Source: Capitulum mitella
Lineage: Eukaryota; Arthropoda; Thecostraca; Pollicipedomorpha; Pollicipedidae
Length of the DNA: 64,000 nt
Assembly (NCBI GenBank): GCA_030062745.1
Contig: CP099843.1
Coordinates: 21,302,583 to 21,366,582, forward strand
Reading direction: 5' to 3'
Below, piece after piece: positions 10,951 through 24,470 of this stretch. Below the pieces are notes generated by a model. It saw only the letters and a list, made by a program, of their open reading frames with translations. It was not told where the DNA came from and searched no databases. The position numbers were made by a program, and so were the translations under genes. Positions within the stretch are counted from its first letter, which is position 1. Every line of letters begins with the position of its first letter.

Positions 10951-13138
10951 CTGGGGGCGCAAAAACTGCTGTATGTCTCACGTCGCGTGATGTGTTAATG
11001 AACAATGATCTTAAACAATGGAAGCATTCATGTATTCATTCATTAGTGCCTAAAAAGACGTAACGTAATTTCAAGATATTTAGTATCTTTCCCGTCATAC
11101 TCAGGACGGTATCATCAAGGTCCAGGGCTAGGCCAGATCGGCTCACAGTCAGTTAATTATGCGTCGTTAATTTATGCGAAAATAGGAGAACAGTTCTGGT
11201 GTCAGCAACCATATCACAACATCAACGACCGGTGACTTCCGACGGTTTGTCCGAACCTGACGTGACTGCGTCTCTGACACAGGAGTTTCGGTTCACGGAT
11301 CGGCGGGGGGTTGCCATGAGGAGGAGGGTCTGGGTGGGAATTGAACCTTTTGCCATTGTCGTCTAAATAACTGTTTCCATGCATAATTACAATTTTATGA
11401 AGTGTTTCGGCCCTCTTTTTAAACCAGTATTCTTCGATAACTTCCGGGGGCTCCCCGTCTGGGACCTGATACAAAGCAAAGCCCGCAACAGCTGGTGCCA
11501 CGAAAGCAAAGGACCACGATGTCTGCGAGATCACCATTTGGTGATCACCGCACTACCTGTTTGTGTGCGTCATTATCTGGCAGCATTATTTGAGTTCAAT
11601 TATCAGTCGGCAGGCGGTTTGCATGGCCCAGTTCAAACGGGTGTTGTACGATTATCGTCTGGTGAGAGCTATTCATCCCATTACCGGCTGGCGATCTCCG
11701 AGCGTTAACCGCATGGTGAACATTCTTGCAACAGCTGTTTGATATGCTGTGTGTACGACAAAATTGGAGTGAAATTTGTTTTGTCTGCATTTGGTGTGCC
11801 GCAAATACTGAGGGGCAAAATAATGCCCGCGCATTTCGCGAAATATTTGTTTTGTGGTTGCGCACAACAAACAAGCAACAATGCAAACAACAGCAAGCAA
11901 AACACATTGCAAAACAACATGGCAAAACAACAGCAAAACGACATCGCCCGACGAGGGGCTTCAGAGGCCCCTAAAGGTTCTTGTTAATAAATTTTGTTAA
12001 ATCGTACTTATTAGCCTCAAATTCTACTAGGCGGAGGTCTACACATTGTTACAGTATATCCCAGAACTGAAACATTTCCGTTCTGCAATTTTCGAGATTC
12101 GGCCTGCCAGTGCCAGTGCCAGGTTGTGTCGTATTAGCTTTTAGTTTTAACATGTCCCCCTTCTTAAACTGCCAAAAAACTGAGAGGGGGTGAAATCACC
12201 TTTAGCGCGGCCAAGATCCACACTGGGGGAGGTCATGGTCCCCGCAAAAGAATGAAAACTGACACCGTTGATAATTGCAGTAGTTTGATTTATCTATATC
12301 AGATGAGCTTTGTTCCCTCCATGTTTCCATTCAGATCACCATCCCCTAACGATAATGTAGTGTCGTTACGATCAAACTCGGAGTGTCTCTGAATCGAATT
12401 GCCATGTCAATCGAGCCATTGCCTCCATCGCAGTCAGAGGCGAATGTAACTGCTACTTCCAGGCCACAGTTATGACGCCTAAGTGCATTGCAAGCTGGTT
12501 CATTCCCCTTCAGCGTGCGTGTTGTCCCCAGGAGAAGTAGCCAGACTGGGCACGGACGCCAGCTCCACCTGTTCGTCCTTAGTTTACGGGAGACTGGAGC
12601 AGAGAGAGAGCGAGAGAGCGAAACTACACGAATCGCGAGATGGGCGGAAATCTCCGACCGCGGGTCCCATTTCCGCCGCACAGCTCACCTCCGCGAGCTA
12701 CGGTCATCCTGGAGATGCCATTCCAAGTGGAAGTGTCCTAGTTTGACACTTATGGTGCCTGTCGTCAAAGTTTCAGCCGTCTTACAGCTGGCCATGCCAT
12801 CTGATGTTCCTGTACGACTAGTTCTGTGGCGAAACGTCTGTAGGAATCCTAAAACTTCAATTTTTATCGGGCGGATGGCGTATTAAACATATATACGGAA
12901 CGGATTCCTTTCGAAAAGCTGTCCAAAGCTTCGTCCAGAACGGCAATCCTTGACTGCTTTCTGCAAATGATTGCATACTGCATAACAAATGATCTAAGTA
13001 TCCGTAACTTACTGTATATTATACCACAAATAATATTACTGGTAAGAGACGTGCTAACGACGTAAAAAACGCAACATTTCGCGTGTTATGCATCGTTAAG
13101 AACGTATTTAATTATGCGTATGATTCGCCGTGCTGAGT

Positions 13139-13920
13139 TTAACCTTCGCTCGTATTCGTTATAAGGCCACCATCGACAACGCAAGTGGGGGGGGGACTGG
13201 TACGACCCTCAACCATTTCCAGACCTGACGTGATAAAGCAGCGAAACGTAGATTTAAGCTTAAGGCTATGTTTATTGTTCTTGTGTGTACAATAGACTTG
13301 TTCTTAACGCTAATCGATGATATCCAGTCTGGCACCTGTAGGTCAAGCGGTGACCTACAGGTGACCTGAAGGTAGGTCATGTTGGTGGTTCCCTGTTTAC
13401 ATCGGATCCTATGGGACGGAATCTTAAAGGTGTTAATGGGTCCTAAAACGGCTTTGGTTGATAAGTATGCCACTGCTGATACGCAAATTAGCGTTTCTAG
13501 TTACAAAATGACTCCTCCCAGGTCGATGGAAGATCAAAAAGGTCAATGACCTCTACTTCTGACTTTGACTTCAGATGACATTGGCCAAGTAACGACTGTA
13601 GTGTAGAGGTCATTGACATCATGGGTGTCATCCGCTTTTAAAAATGAGTGAGAGCTAGTACCGTAAAATGCTTAAAACGTTCGTTATCCGAAAAATACCG
13701 ACACCGTACCGTCATATTCCATGACGCTCTTGAGAGACTTTCATTGTTCGGTGGCCCCAAGGCATCTACTTCAAGTTATGATATAATACGTCAAATGGTT
13801 CAAGGCACAGCTCTGCAAAATTTCAAAGCAGTCGTTCTGGAGCGGCTTGCGAAGAACCTCAAGGGCACTGCACCAACCAACCTCCTTCCCCGTCGCCGCC
13901 TCCCTTCTGGCGAAGGTTAA
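13139..13920 (+). mobile_element. Family-6 TTAA element, copy 1
   Basis: The element is 782 bp, begins TTAACCTTCGC and ends GCGAAGGTTAA, an 11-bp perfect terminal inverted repeat that includes the TTAA. Inside are a G-run, a 13-bp perfect inverted repeat CACCTGTAGGTCA / TGACCTACAGGTG (13333-13363), and several AGGTCA/TGACCT words. A related copy lies at 32556-33260. It is non-coding and probably mobilised in trans. Confidence 0.8.
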
Positions 13921-14671
13921 TGAGACACCTTGACCATTCTGGAATGTCCAGAGCGCATGTGAACCGACTTCCCACACTGAAATTTTCAACGAGGTATTTC
14001 GTAGACTAAACATGTGACCAGTGATCCTCAATTCCAAGCGGTTCACACTAAATCTCGATATCGCGCCGCTTCACTCCGTTCCGCTGACTTGGGCGTCGGT
14101 GCAGTAGGCCGTCAGGGCTGAGCAGACGACCCATAATGCCGGTCGTCTTCCTATACAGGCGTCAAACACAAGGCACTCCCCATCTGATAGGCTGGTGTTT
14201 GAACTCTGTAGCGAGCATCATGGGCTCCGCCATAGGGGGCGGGGGACGGATGCATACCCTCCAACCATCTGGAGGAATCATAACCCCAAAACATTGCCGA
14301 ATGTAGACTCCGATATTCATATCCGAAAACCGTATTCTGCAGTTGCTGAATATTGCAAAACAAAATGTGCTTTATTTGGCGTTTCTCCTTCCTGCTGCTG
14401 AATCCGGCAATAAATGGCAACTGTACAAGTTATAACAACTGGTGGAAACAAAGTATCTAAAGGCATTGGATGGAGTTTCACAGTGTTTATAGGCTAATGC
14501 GTCACACGACGCATACTCAAAACATACATCTAATTCCAAGTTCTGCATGACGTTGGCCCACCTGCAACGTTTCAGTTTTCGCGAAATAGGACGGAAACAC
14601 GACGCACAATGGAAAATAATTCTACATCATCCAAATTTAATTTACTACATCTTTATTTCTCCGGCGCAGCC

Positions 14672-15898
14672 CTCACCCGCCCACGACCGTCGGTCGCCGA
14701 CGATCACGCCCGACTAGGGGGCGGTTTACCGGCCCCCCTCTAACTCATGAACGGTTGTTCACACGATAAAAATAAGCACACCGTTGTAAAGCTTGTGACG
14801 AGTTCAGCTTGAAACTGGTCTCATTTATAGTTTTAGATAATATGTAAGCAATTTACGTCCTATATATGTTTTCTCACAACCGACTGCATGAGACCGAGAA
14901 ACGGCCTGAATCTCAAGAGCCGTAACTAATAACGCATAGGTAAAGGCACCAACGCACAAGTAAAGGTCCACGATGCCGATACATGTCTAATTTCTCAGAT
15001 TTGTTCAATATATATACACCGAAACGCTGAGTTAAAGACACGGCAATTTTCACGCCGGTTGTCGACGGGCGCCGCAGCCGTACGCAGTAAGAAATGAACG
15101 GAAACTAATTTTAGCGTTCCTTTATTTTCGCAACAGAAGGCTAACCATGTAAACTTTATTAATTTTTGTGATTCTTGTGATGGTTTCTTATGCCTAAATT
15201 TTGCAAAAACCCATTGGTTACCAATGAACACAGCTGGCGGAGCTTTATTTGCGAGAGCATGTTTATTTCCAAACTAGGCATTTTTTTACAACTTTTTGAG
15301 GTTCTCGGTATTACTTACGTCTGTGCAAGCCAGTTCTGCCATTTTCTACCCATTCTAAGTAATTCATCGCTGATTTTGACGGTGGTACATTTTGGCTCAC
15401 TACAGTTATTCGTAACCTAACCTCAGGCCAATGCCTGGAAGTCATTGATACTTTGTCCAATGACGGTAACTAGATGTCCGCTTTACGCTACACTACAAAT
15501 ATTATAAAAAAATTCCGCCAATTTCCGAAAGAACGACATGTGTTAAAAATGGGCTTGACCTTAGGTCAATGACCCAGAAAATTCCAAAAAATCTGAGATA
15601 GCAGATTTATTGCATCTATCAAGATGACTAATCCGTGAAAATATTATTGTGATATCTTGTTTTCCGAAAACGTTAGAGGGCGCTTAACTTTTTTGGACAT
15701 AGGTCCGTTTGAGCTGACCTAGGTCAGACACCTGACTTGACCTAAAATCAAAACTTTTACACAAGTTCTAAAAATGACCAAGCAAAAGGTACACGAAGTT
15801 TCATGGCGCTGTGTTTGTTCGTTCGCTTGCAATCCTAGAAAAACCTCGGGGGAGCGGTCAACCGCGCCCCCCCCCCCCGCCAGTCGGGGGCTGGTTAA
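14672..15898 (+). mobile_element. Family-2 TTAA element, copy 1
   Basis: The left end CTCACCCGCCCACGACCG is a mutated TTAACCCGC. The right end is GGGGGCTGGTTAA. The body matches 55029-56233 (reverse orientation) and the interrupted copy 51544-54038 along its whole length. Landmarks are 'gaaactggtctcat', 'ccgattttgacggtgg' (here tgattttgacggtgg) and the palindrome TGACCTAGGTCA at 15715-15726. The TTAA at 15032-15035 is the empty counterpart of the nested insertion at 51908. Confidence 0.85.
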
Positions 15899-16333
15899 GT
15901 AAAATACATAAAATATAGCTTATTCAATTAATGCTTCTTTTGATATCGTAAAAGACAGCTAGGCAATTTGCAAGTCATCTGCATTGAAGAAATATTTGTT
16001 TCAAGCAGGCCAGTATATCTTGGAACCGATCACCAACGACACCATCCTAGTTCCCACATCCTAAAGTGTAATCCAGCAGGACCACCTGGCTCCTGGATAC
16101 TGTAGCCAGCATTATCCTGTTTCCTGCATTCTGAAGAAAAAGGTCAACAATGTCCTGCTGTCTCCCACATTTAAACCCATCTCTTCCAGAGGATATTACT
16201 ACCCTAGCATGCGAGCAATCTGCACTCGGTACGCAAAATGCGGCAGGCCCCAGATCGGGCAAATAATGACCTTTGACGTAACCTAAGATACAATCTTGAG
16301 ATCCCGAAGTGTAACATAACCGGAGTCGCATCA

Positions 16334-17546
16334 TTGACCCTATTCCCGGAGGGCTAGACGGTATGGTCAATTCCCGGCAGGGGGGGGGGCGGATTCGGCC
16401 CCCCCTGAGATCTCGAGAACTACTCGTCCGATTTCATCGCAACAAACGGCACTCGATTTGCCGTGACGTGAATTAAATTTTTATAAAAAGAAGTTTTCAG
16501 AATTTTGGAATTTGTGGATACAGGGGACAAAAATGTCAAAATGGAGGGTACTTTTGGACTTCTTATAACTCCGTTGTTTATCGACAGATTTTGATGAAAC
16601 TGGTATGAATCGAGAGATTATGGATAGGGCTTTTACCATGAGTCCGCAAATCTGAAATTTTGAGAAAATTCATGGACGTTCACAGGGTTTCAAAAATACG
16701 AGGATTAATTTTCTAACAACTGAATGAACAAAAGAGGCAAACGCCTTTTTTGGCTTCCGCTAGTCATGTTATACTAAAGAAGTACAAATCGCATTACAAT
16801 GTTTCTATAACGTTACCATGGGCGGTGCCAGAGAAAAAGGGGGAAATGTCATGGTCACACGTTTCTCAGATCAACTTGTGACCTTTGACCTTAAATGACC
16901 TCCAGTGACCTTGGGGTCACTTGGAATGATCTCGTGTGCATTTAATATTATCTGTCAACGTTTTCAATCATTTGAATTCACTCTATTTCAAAAATTCCAT
17001 TTTATGGCTATTGCGATATAGGGTACGCGCACTGACATTTTAGATCATAGCTCCGTGACCCGACCTGGTATCAAGCTGAAACTTCGTACACAAATAGAGG
17101 GCTCCCTTCTACGTCATATATATTCCGGGTTTGGCATTTGAAAAAATGGCGCCGAAATTATAGCGAGAAAACAAATTTTGACTTTTGACCTTGACCTGAC
17201 CTTGTAAAATGACCTCAGATAAACAAAATTATATCTGCACATTGCCCAACTATTTAGCTATACATCCATATAAAGTTTTAAGTTTTAGCTTTAAAACTCT
17301 GTTTTTGGCAGACATTTTCCTTTTACCCTCAACATGGCCAAAAATGGCATGAGGTGCCTCCCAAAAACGTTGCCTGGCTCCGCCCCTGGGAAAAATAGAA
17401 TTTTGAAATTTTGTCACAGCACGTAGAAAGAATAACTATGAAAAGTCACCAAGTTTCGTGAAGCTGCGTTAAAAAGCCTGGAATTGGCAAGCAAAAAACC
17501 CGAGGGGGGGGCGGATTCCGCCCCCCCCTGCCGGGAATAGGGTTAA
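16334..17546 (+). mobile_element. Family-1 TTAA element, copy A
   Basis: The element is 1213 bp. The left end is TTGACCCTATTCCCGG (TTAA mutated once) and the right end CCGGGAATAGGGTTAA, giving a terminal inverted repeat of about 16 bp. Just inside each end is a G-run/C-run palindrome around ggcggattcggcc. The internal array of four perfect TGACCT half-sites at 16879-16911 is intact. There is no open frame of note. It is 317 bp from copy B, in inverted orientation. Confidence 0.92.
16879..16911 (-). promoter_or_regulatory. Array of four perfect nuclear-receptor half-sites (DR1-DR4-DR4)
   Basis: TGACCT occurs at 16879, 16886, 16896 and 16906, all in the same orientation. The first pair is separated by one base (a perfect DR1) and the others by four bases (DR4). 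DR1 and DR4 are the layouts bound by RXR/HNF4/COUP-type and several other nuclear receptors. That binding happens here is inference only. Confidence 0.6.
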
Positions 17547-17863
17547 TAGACGCAATGGGTGCGCTGGTCGCGAAGTTATTAAGTGGGAGTGCCCGACACC
17601 CCACATTCTCCCCCCCCCCTGGAAAGTGGGAGATGGCAACATACCTCAGCCAGTACCGGGTTAAGAAGCAATTTACCGTTTGTACGGCCTCATTCAAATT
17701 TAAAATGCTTAGAGCCCCAAAAAGGTTAATTCAGGCCGTGGACCTAACTTCTCCTCGAAAGATCTCACAAGAAGTATTGAAGAATTCACAAATATTTTTA
17801 GTCAGGCTGGATGCAGACGTTGGCTTCATGCTGAATTAGCAGTGACAGAACTGTATTTTGTTT

Positions 17864-19069
17864 TTAAACCTATTCCCGGCAGGGGGGGGCGGAATCCGCC
17901 CCCCCTCGGGTTTTTTGCTTGCCAATTCCAGGCTGTTTAGCGCAGCTTCACGAAACTTAGTCACTTTTCCTAGCTATTCTTTCTTCGTGCTGTGACAAAA
18001 TTTCAAAATTCTATTTTGCTCAGGGGCGGAGCCAGGCAACGTTTTTGGGAGGCACCTCATGCCATTTTCCGCCATGTTGAGGGTAAAATGAAAATGTCTG
18101 TCAAAAACAGAGTTTTAAAGCTAGAACTTAAAACGTTATATGGATGTATAGCGAAATAGTTGGGCAATGCGCAGATATAATTTTGTTTATCTGAGGTCAT
18201 TTTACAAGGTCAGGTCAAGGTCAAAATTCAAAATTTATTTTTTCGCAATAATTTCGGCGCCGTTCTTTCAAATGCCAAACCCGGAATACATATCACGTAG
18301 AAGGGTGCCTTCTACTTGTGTACCAAGTTTCAGCTTGATATCAGGTCGGGTCACGGAGCTATGATCTAAAATGTCAGTGCGCGTACCCTATATCGCAATA
18401 CCCATGAAATAAAATTTTTGAAATAGTGAATTCAAATGGTTGAAAACGTTCACAGATAATATTAAATGCACACGAAATCATTCCAAGTGACCCCAAGGTC
18501 ACTGGAGGTCATTTAAGGTCAAAGGTCACAAGTTGATCTGAAGAACGTGTGACCATGACAGTTCCCCCTTTTTCATGTCCCTGGCACCGCCTATGCTACC
18601 ATTATACAAACATTGTAATGCGATTTGTACTTCTTTAGTATAACATGGCTAGCAGAAGCCAAAAAAGGGTGTTTGCCTCTTTTGTTCATTCAGTTGTTAG
18701 AAAACTAATCCTCGTATTTTTGAAACCCTGTGAACGTCCATGAATTTTCTCAAAATTTCAGATTTGTGGACCCATGGTAAAAGCCCTATCCATAATCTCT
18801 CGATTCATGCCAGTTTCATCGAAATCGGTCCATGAACAACGGAGTTATAAGAAGTCCAAAAGCACCCCCCATTTTGACATTTTTGCCCCCTGTATCCACA
18901 AATGTCAAAATTTTGTAGATTTCTTTTTATAAAAATGTAGTTCACGTCATGGCAAATCGAGTGCCGTTTGTTGCGATGAAATCGGACGAGTAGTTCTCGA
19001 GATCTCAGGGGGGGCCGAATCCGCCCCCCCAATCGACCATACCGTCTAGCCCTCCGGGAATAGGGTTAA
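17864..19069 (-). mobile_element. Family-1 TTAA element, copy B
   Basis: The element is 1206 bp. The left end is TTAAACCTATTCCCGG and the right end CCGGGAATAGGGTTAA. It lies in opposite orientation to copy A and matches it closely throughout. It holds eight perfect AGGTCA words in 1.2 kb, against about 0.6 expected by chance. These are 18194, an overlapping run 18207-18223, and the four-site array 18496-18528. Confidence 0.93.
18496..18528 (+). promoter_or_regulatory. Array of four perfect AGGTCA half-sites (DR4-DR4-DR1)
   Basis: AGGTCA starts at 18496, 18506, 18516 and 18523. The first three are 10 bp apart, one helical turn, so they would face the same side of the DNA. The last two form AGGTCAAAGGTCA, a textbook DR1. 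The array is part of transposon copy B. Confidence 0.6.
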
Positions 19070-20608
19070 GAAAACTGAAAATTTACGCAATTGCGGAATC
19101 ATGAAACGTGCCATTGAATGTCACCTCCAGACTCAGTGGCTTGACATGGGCTAAGGCTGGGACAGGTCTTAAAAAACGCAAAACTGAATAACATTCAGAC
19201 CGCCCATGTTTCCGTGGCGTTCCACACATGTGGAGAGAAAGTGTCTGATAGGTCATTTCTTTCTACACGGATGAAACTTTAGGGTTTTTGGGAGAGCCGG
19301 ACCCCACATAATTTTGGATTTTTAACATTAAGTCTATGGTGGTGCATGGAAAGAATGGCCACAAAAAACACCACAGTTAGTCGAAATTAGCATTTGGATA
19401 CCCCTTCCACCAATCATTTTTACTAAGCTCCGTCCCTGTAACCTGTCGTAACGTATGAACTTATAATAGGCATATTATTGGTTACATCTGTATGTGCAAT
19501 AGACACCATGGCTGGATGCCTCCGAAAATAATTTGGGGAAGGGGAGTGATCTAGATAAGATTCATACCGTTTTATTGGCTCATTTTCGTATGATAAATAT
19601 CAAAATCCCGACAATTTACTGGACTGGGCTTTAGACCCTCCAAAGCCGTCAGGATCTCCGGCCAAGCGACGGAACGTTCTACAAAAAAATAATTTTGTTA
19701 CTGTTCCATGTGAATATACGCCCCATAGCAACAGTGTATATTCGCTACATGATAACACCTTGTAAACATATTATCTTGCAAGATGGGATTTTGCCCCAAA
19801 TGTGCAAATAATCATCATGCTTTCCTCAAAATTCAGGAACTCAAGCCTCCCAGCGAGACTAAAATAGCCTCGCGGGAGGTGGCGACCTGTGCAGGAAGGT
19901 CAGAATCTTTTCTCACCACCCGACGGTAGGCTTGGGCTTCACTGCCCACTTTTTTAGACTTTGCTCTTTTGTTGCTGTTTTTGTTTTGTGTTGTGGAACA
20001 CGTCAACAAGGCCGCTGTTTGTCGACTGGCTGCAGAGGCCAGAGGTCCGCGCTCATTCTGGGGCGCGGATCCGAGGCCTGCGATAAGCCAGATTCTGTTC
20101 TCCGGCACTGTGTCCACTTGGCCACAGCAATGAGTGGATACTATTCCTCATAAGTAGTTTAAAAGCATGTTGTGACGCTGGTCCTGAAGTCGGACAAACT
20201 ATGTGTATGACAACGTTCACCAGGTGCGTCTAACAAAACCAGCGTGTCACCAGTCGTTTGCACAGGGACAACAACGAACTGACGTTAGCTCCTCGGCGGC
20301 CTTTTGGGGAATGGTGACGTCTTCGAGGGAGCCCTGGCCCACCTCAGCGTATGGCGGTGAGTTGTAGTCATTGTTTCAATGACCGCGTGCCAGCTGCTGA
20401 TATTTTGTGGTGTTGGTCATTGTTCGTAACAGGGGCATACATTTGGCAATGTTGTTAAGCCTGTTTCTTGTACAGGGGCAACAGAAAACAGGCGATGTCA
20501 CCTCGGCAGCCTTTGTGGAAGGTGTGACGTCTTCAAGAGAGCCCAGACCCCGCACCACGTGATGATACACTGATGCTTCGCTGGATATGTTGTCATTCAT
20601 TAGGCTGC

Positions 20609-21832
20609 TTAGCCCTATTCCCGGAGGGCTAGACGGTATGGTCGATTCCAGGGGGGCGGATTTGGCCCCCCCCCCTCCGAGATCTCGAGAACTACATATC
20701 CGATTTCATCGCAACAAACGGCAATCGATTTGCCGTGACGTGAACTACATTTTATAAAAAGAAATTTTCAAAATCTTAAAAGGTGTGGATACAGGGGGCA
20801 AAAATGTCAAAATGGGAAGTACTTTTGGACTTCTTATAACTCCGTTGTTTATCGACCGATTTCGATGAAACTGATGATGAATCGAGAGATTAGGGATAGG
20901 GCTTTTACCATGGGTACACAAATCTGAAATTTTGAGAAAATTCATGGGCGTTCACAGGGTTTTAAAAATAGGACGATTAGTTTTCTAACAGCTGAATGAA
21001 GAAAAGAGGCAAAAACACTTTTTTGGCTTCTGCTAGTCATGCTATGATAAAGAAGTACAAACTGCATTACAGTGTTTGTATAATGTTAGCATAGGCGGTG
21101 CCAGAGACATGAAAAAGAGGAGCTGTCATGGTCACACGTTTTTCAGATCAACTTGCGACCTTTCACCTTAAATGACCTCCAGTGGCCTTGGGGTCACTTG
21201 GAATGATCTCGTGTGCATTTAATATTATCTGTAAACATTTTCAATCATTTGAATTCACTCTATTTCAAAAATTTCATTTTATGGCTATTGCGATATAGGG
21301 TACGCGCACTGACATTTTAGGTCATAGCTCCGTGACCCGACCTGGTATCAAGCTGAAACTTAGTACACAAGTAGAGGGCACCCTTCTACGTCATATATAT
21401 TCCGGGTTTAGCATTTGAAAAGAAACGGTGCCGAAATTTCCGCAAAAAAACAAATTTTGACTTTTGACCTTGACCTGATCTTGTAATGTGGCCTTAGATA
21501 AACAAAGTTACGTCTGCACATTGCCCAACTATTTAGCTATACATTCATATATAGTTTTAAGTTCTATTTTAAAAACTCTGTTTTTGGCAGACATTTTTCT
21601 TTTACCCTCAACATGGCTAAAAATGGCCTGAGGTGCCTCCCAAAAACGTTGCCTGGCTCCGCTTTTTTTCTTTTTTGAGCAAAGTAGAATCTTGAAATTT
21701 CGTGATGGCACGTGAAAGAGTAGCTAGGAAAAGTGACCAAGTTTCGTGAAGCTGCGTTAAAAAGCCTGGAATTGACAAGCAAAAAACCCGAGGGGGGGGG
21801 GGGATTCAGCCCCCTGCCGGAAATAGGGTTAA
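20609..21832 (+). mobile_element. Family-1 TTAA element, copy C
   Basis: The element is 1224 bp, with left end TTAGCCCTATTCCCGG and right end CCGGAAATAGGGTTAA. It is collinear with copy A. The four-site array is damaged in three of four half-sites (cgacct, tcacct, tgacct, tggcct, near 21156-21188). A T-run replaces part of the 'ctcaggggcggagcc' landmark. Confidence 0.9.
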
Positions 21833-22879
21833 TGTAGATTGTGGGGTGGGCAACCTTGCAACTGGATGAAACCTGTAATCCAATCCAAAGTATGAACCTT
21901 AGGGAGTCTACGTTATGGTGATATAGATTTATTAATGCCTCGAGAAGTGACGCATGTGTTAGTCTGGCGGATTTACGACTCGTCTTTGTATATTATTATG
22001 TTGCAGTTGCCACTTAATTGGGTTATGCCTTGTGGGTTGCCCAGCAAAGGGCATGAAGATGATATTAATGCACTTTGTCGAACAAAGTAATTTGCATTTG
22101 CGGTTGGGATTAACGAGGAAACAAATCGTATTTTATAACAGTCCATTTATACGTCGACACTACTTCATGGTTAATTCTCGTCGACATGGTGAAGACTACA
22201 TATCGTTAGCAGTCAGACATAAACACAATCTCCGGCCTTAAAAAAGAAAAAAAAAACATTATTCGCTGGGTTCTGCCGTCCAGTGGTATTTTCCATAGCA
22301 ATAACATCGATTCCCGCATTGCGCTATCTTCAGTTTATCACCCAAAATTCTCTATGAAGCACAACCTGTTGCAGTGGCACAGAATTGGGAAATTGCTTGT
22401 ATTGTTCATACTGGAAGGTCCGCTGGTGTACGTTCTGCAATTTTCGCCATCTTCTGACACGACTATTTTAGCCGGCCCGTTATAACCGGTTCAAACAAGT
22501 GGCGCCAATTAATTTTGGCCGGCTACTGCCCACCATGGATAGACGTAGGTAACACAAAGACAGCCCTGTACGATAACTAAATATGTCCCCGTTGCTAAAT
22601 ATCACACAGGGGTATCCATCAACGTCTGTCTCCCTAAAGAACTGGTGACTCTAAGCCGAAACAAAGTCTAAGCATTGACGTCGGAGAGTCGGAGGTTTTG
22701 TGGACCGCTGGGGTCGACCTTTGGAATGTCGATAGGCTTAAAATTCAGTAAGGTCGTTGTCTAAGTTGACCAACAAAAATTATGTCGACCAAAACCGATG
22801 ACAGCTGTGCTTAAATTTTGGTAAAATTCAGTACTTTTAGTCTACACCATTGGCGCAGTTTTATGCGTGAGATTTCGTT

Positions 22880-23499
22880 AATTCCCAAAATATTCAATTT
22901 TTCGAAACTTTTTAACTTTTTAGTATTAGTCGCATCTGTGCGAGTCAATTCTGCCATTTTCTACCCGATCTGAGTCATTCACCGCCGATTTTGATGGCAG
23001 TACATTTTGACGAACAGTTATTCGTGGCCTGACCTCAGGTCAGTGGTGGGAGGTCATTGCAACTTACCCTTTAACGGAAACTGGAGATCTAGATCTCCCC
23101 ACATTCAAATTGCTAGAAAACATTGTCATTTTTCGAAAAGAACGACGACTTGTGTTGAAAACTGGCTAGACATTAGGTCAATGGCCTGGACATTTCCGAA
23201 AAACCCGAGGTAGTGGATTTGTTGTATTTATCAAAATCTCTAGCCCTTGAAAGTTCTATTGTGATGTCATGTTTTGCGAAAAAGTTACAGGGCGCTAAAC
23301 GTTTTTGGAAATAGGTCCGCTTGACCTGACCTAGGTCAGACACCTTACTTTACCTGAAATTAAAAATTGGATACAAGGTGTAAAAATAATAAAGCAAAAG
23401 GAACACAAAGTTCCGTGGCGCTGCATTCATTCGTTCCCTCGCAGTTTCGGGAAAACCTCGAGGGGGGCGATCAACCGCCCCCCATCGCGGGCGGGTTAA
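22880..23499 (+). mobile_element. Family-2 TTAA element, 3' half only
   Basis: Only the right half of family 2 is present. It runs from about 'gagatttcgttaattccc' through 'ccgattttgatggcag', 'ttgacctgacctaggtcag' and 'cctcgaggggggcgatcaacc' to the terminal GCGGGTTAA. The left end is missing and its start is approximate. The palindrome TGACCTAGGTCA is intact at 23327-23338. Confidence 0.75.
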
Positions 23500-24470
23500 G
23501 TGCTTATTACAGAGGCGGCAAAAGATAAGTACTTTCTTTACTTCTGACGTCAAAGGTCAGTATGCAGGAATTCGGATGAGTTCTCATTGCCGGCTAGTGT
23601 GTGGGAAGGTTCTTCAGGCCAGCGAAAAATCCCCTGACCAGTACGATATTCTGCGCATGAATCTGTGATAAATGGAGGGACTTTTGGCTCAAGTTTGTTT
23701 CTCAAATTACCAACGGCTTTCTATATGTTTTAGGGAATCAGCATGACAATAGAAATAGTTTAGAAAATAAGCACTCAGGTACAGACTATCTTCCCATGAC
23801 TATGTCGACCTTCTATGAGTTGACAAGAAGGCACTTCCTCTTTTTCATTTTATGATTGCTTTGCATTCTTTTCATCGTGCAATGTAAATTGCTAATCAGC
23901 CAAATCACGAAGGATGTGGAAGGTAAGACCTAACTTCACATGACATGGAACAAATGCACATCACTCTTAATGACTACCTTTCAGAAGACGAAGACGTTCC
24001 AAAGACTGCTGACTATACAGACGCATTTAGAATATTCCGAAATCTTTTGCCCACCTTGCATTTTATTCGGCATAAATCAACATTGCAGTATCAAGCATGG
24101 TAACCACGTCCTGATCCGCAGACTTGAGCAAAACGTTTCAATATTGGCATTTAATGGACTTTCATGTCATGTTCAGATGCGCGCCAATTTTGTAAAGAGT
24201 TTGGAAGGTTATGGCCTGAACGCAGTTGACATCATGACTACGACGTAAAGCGTATCATGAAGCCGTCTCTTGAGTCCTGAAAAATGACAAGCTTTCGATT
24301 GGTGTCATTTCCATTGCCTCAGCCCTGTTTTTTCGGCGACTAGTTCCGATCCGGAACGAGCAGGCGCTGCGGAATGTGAACGATTGCGGCAGATTTGCCA
24401 GCGACCGATAACCTGACCCTGCGACGTACGTCACGCCCACTGCGACGTACGCACGTGCTGGGGGTCTCAC

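Larger units (their letters stand above)
10951..24470 (-). other. 13.5-kb intron between exons c and d
   Basis: Most of the recognisable content is TTAA-type elements: family 6 at 13139-13920, family 2 at 14672-15898, and family 1 at 16334-17546, 17864-19069 and 20609-21832. A family-2 fragment lies at about 22880-23499. Between them, 10951-13138, 13921-14671, 19070-20608, 21833-22879 and 23500-24470 show no recognised genes. Confidence 0.6.

Noticed and set aside
18016..18055. Similarity of 'ggggcggagccaggcaacg' inside family 1 to the CACGTAGCCAGG MITE ends
   Set aside because: The match is short and not accompanied by the rest of the MITE. It is probably coincidence or very old.
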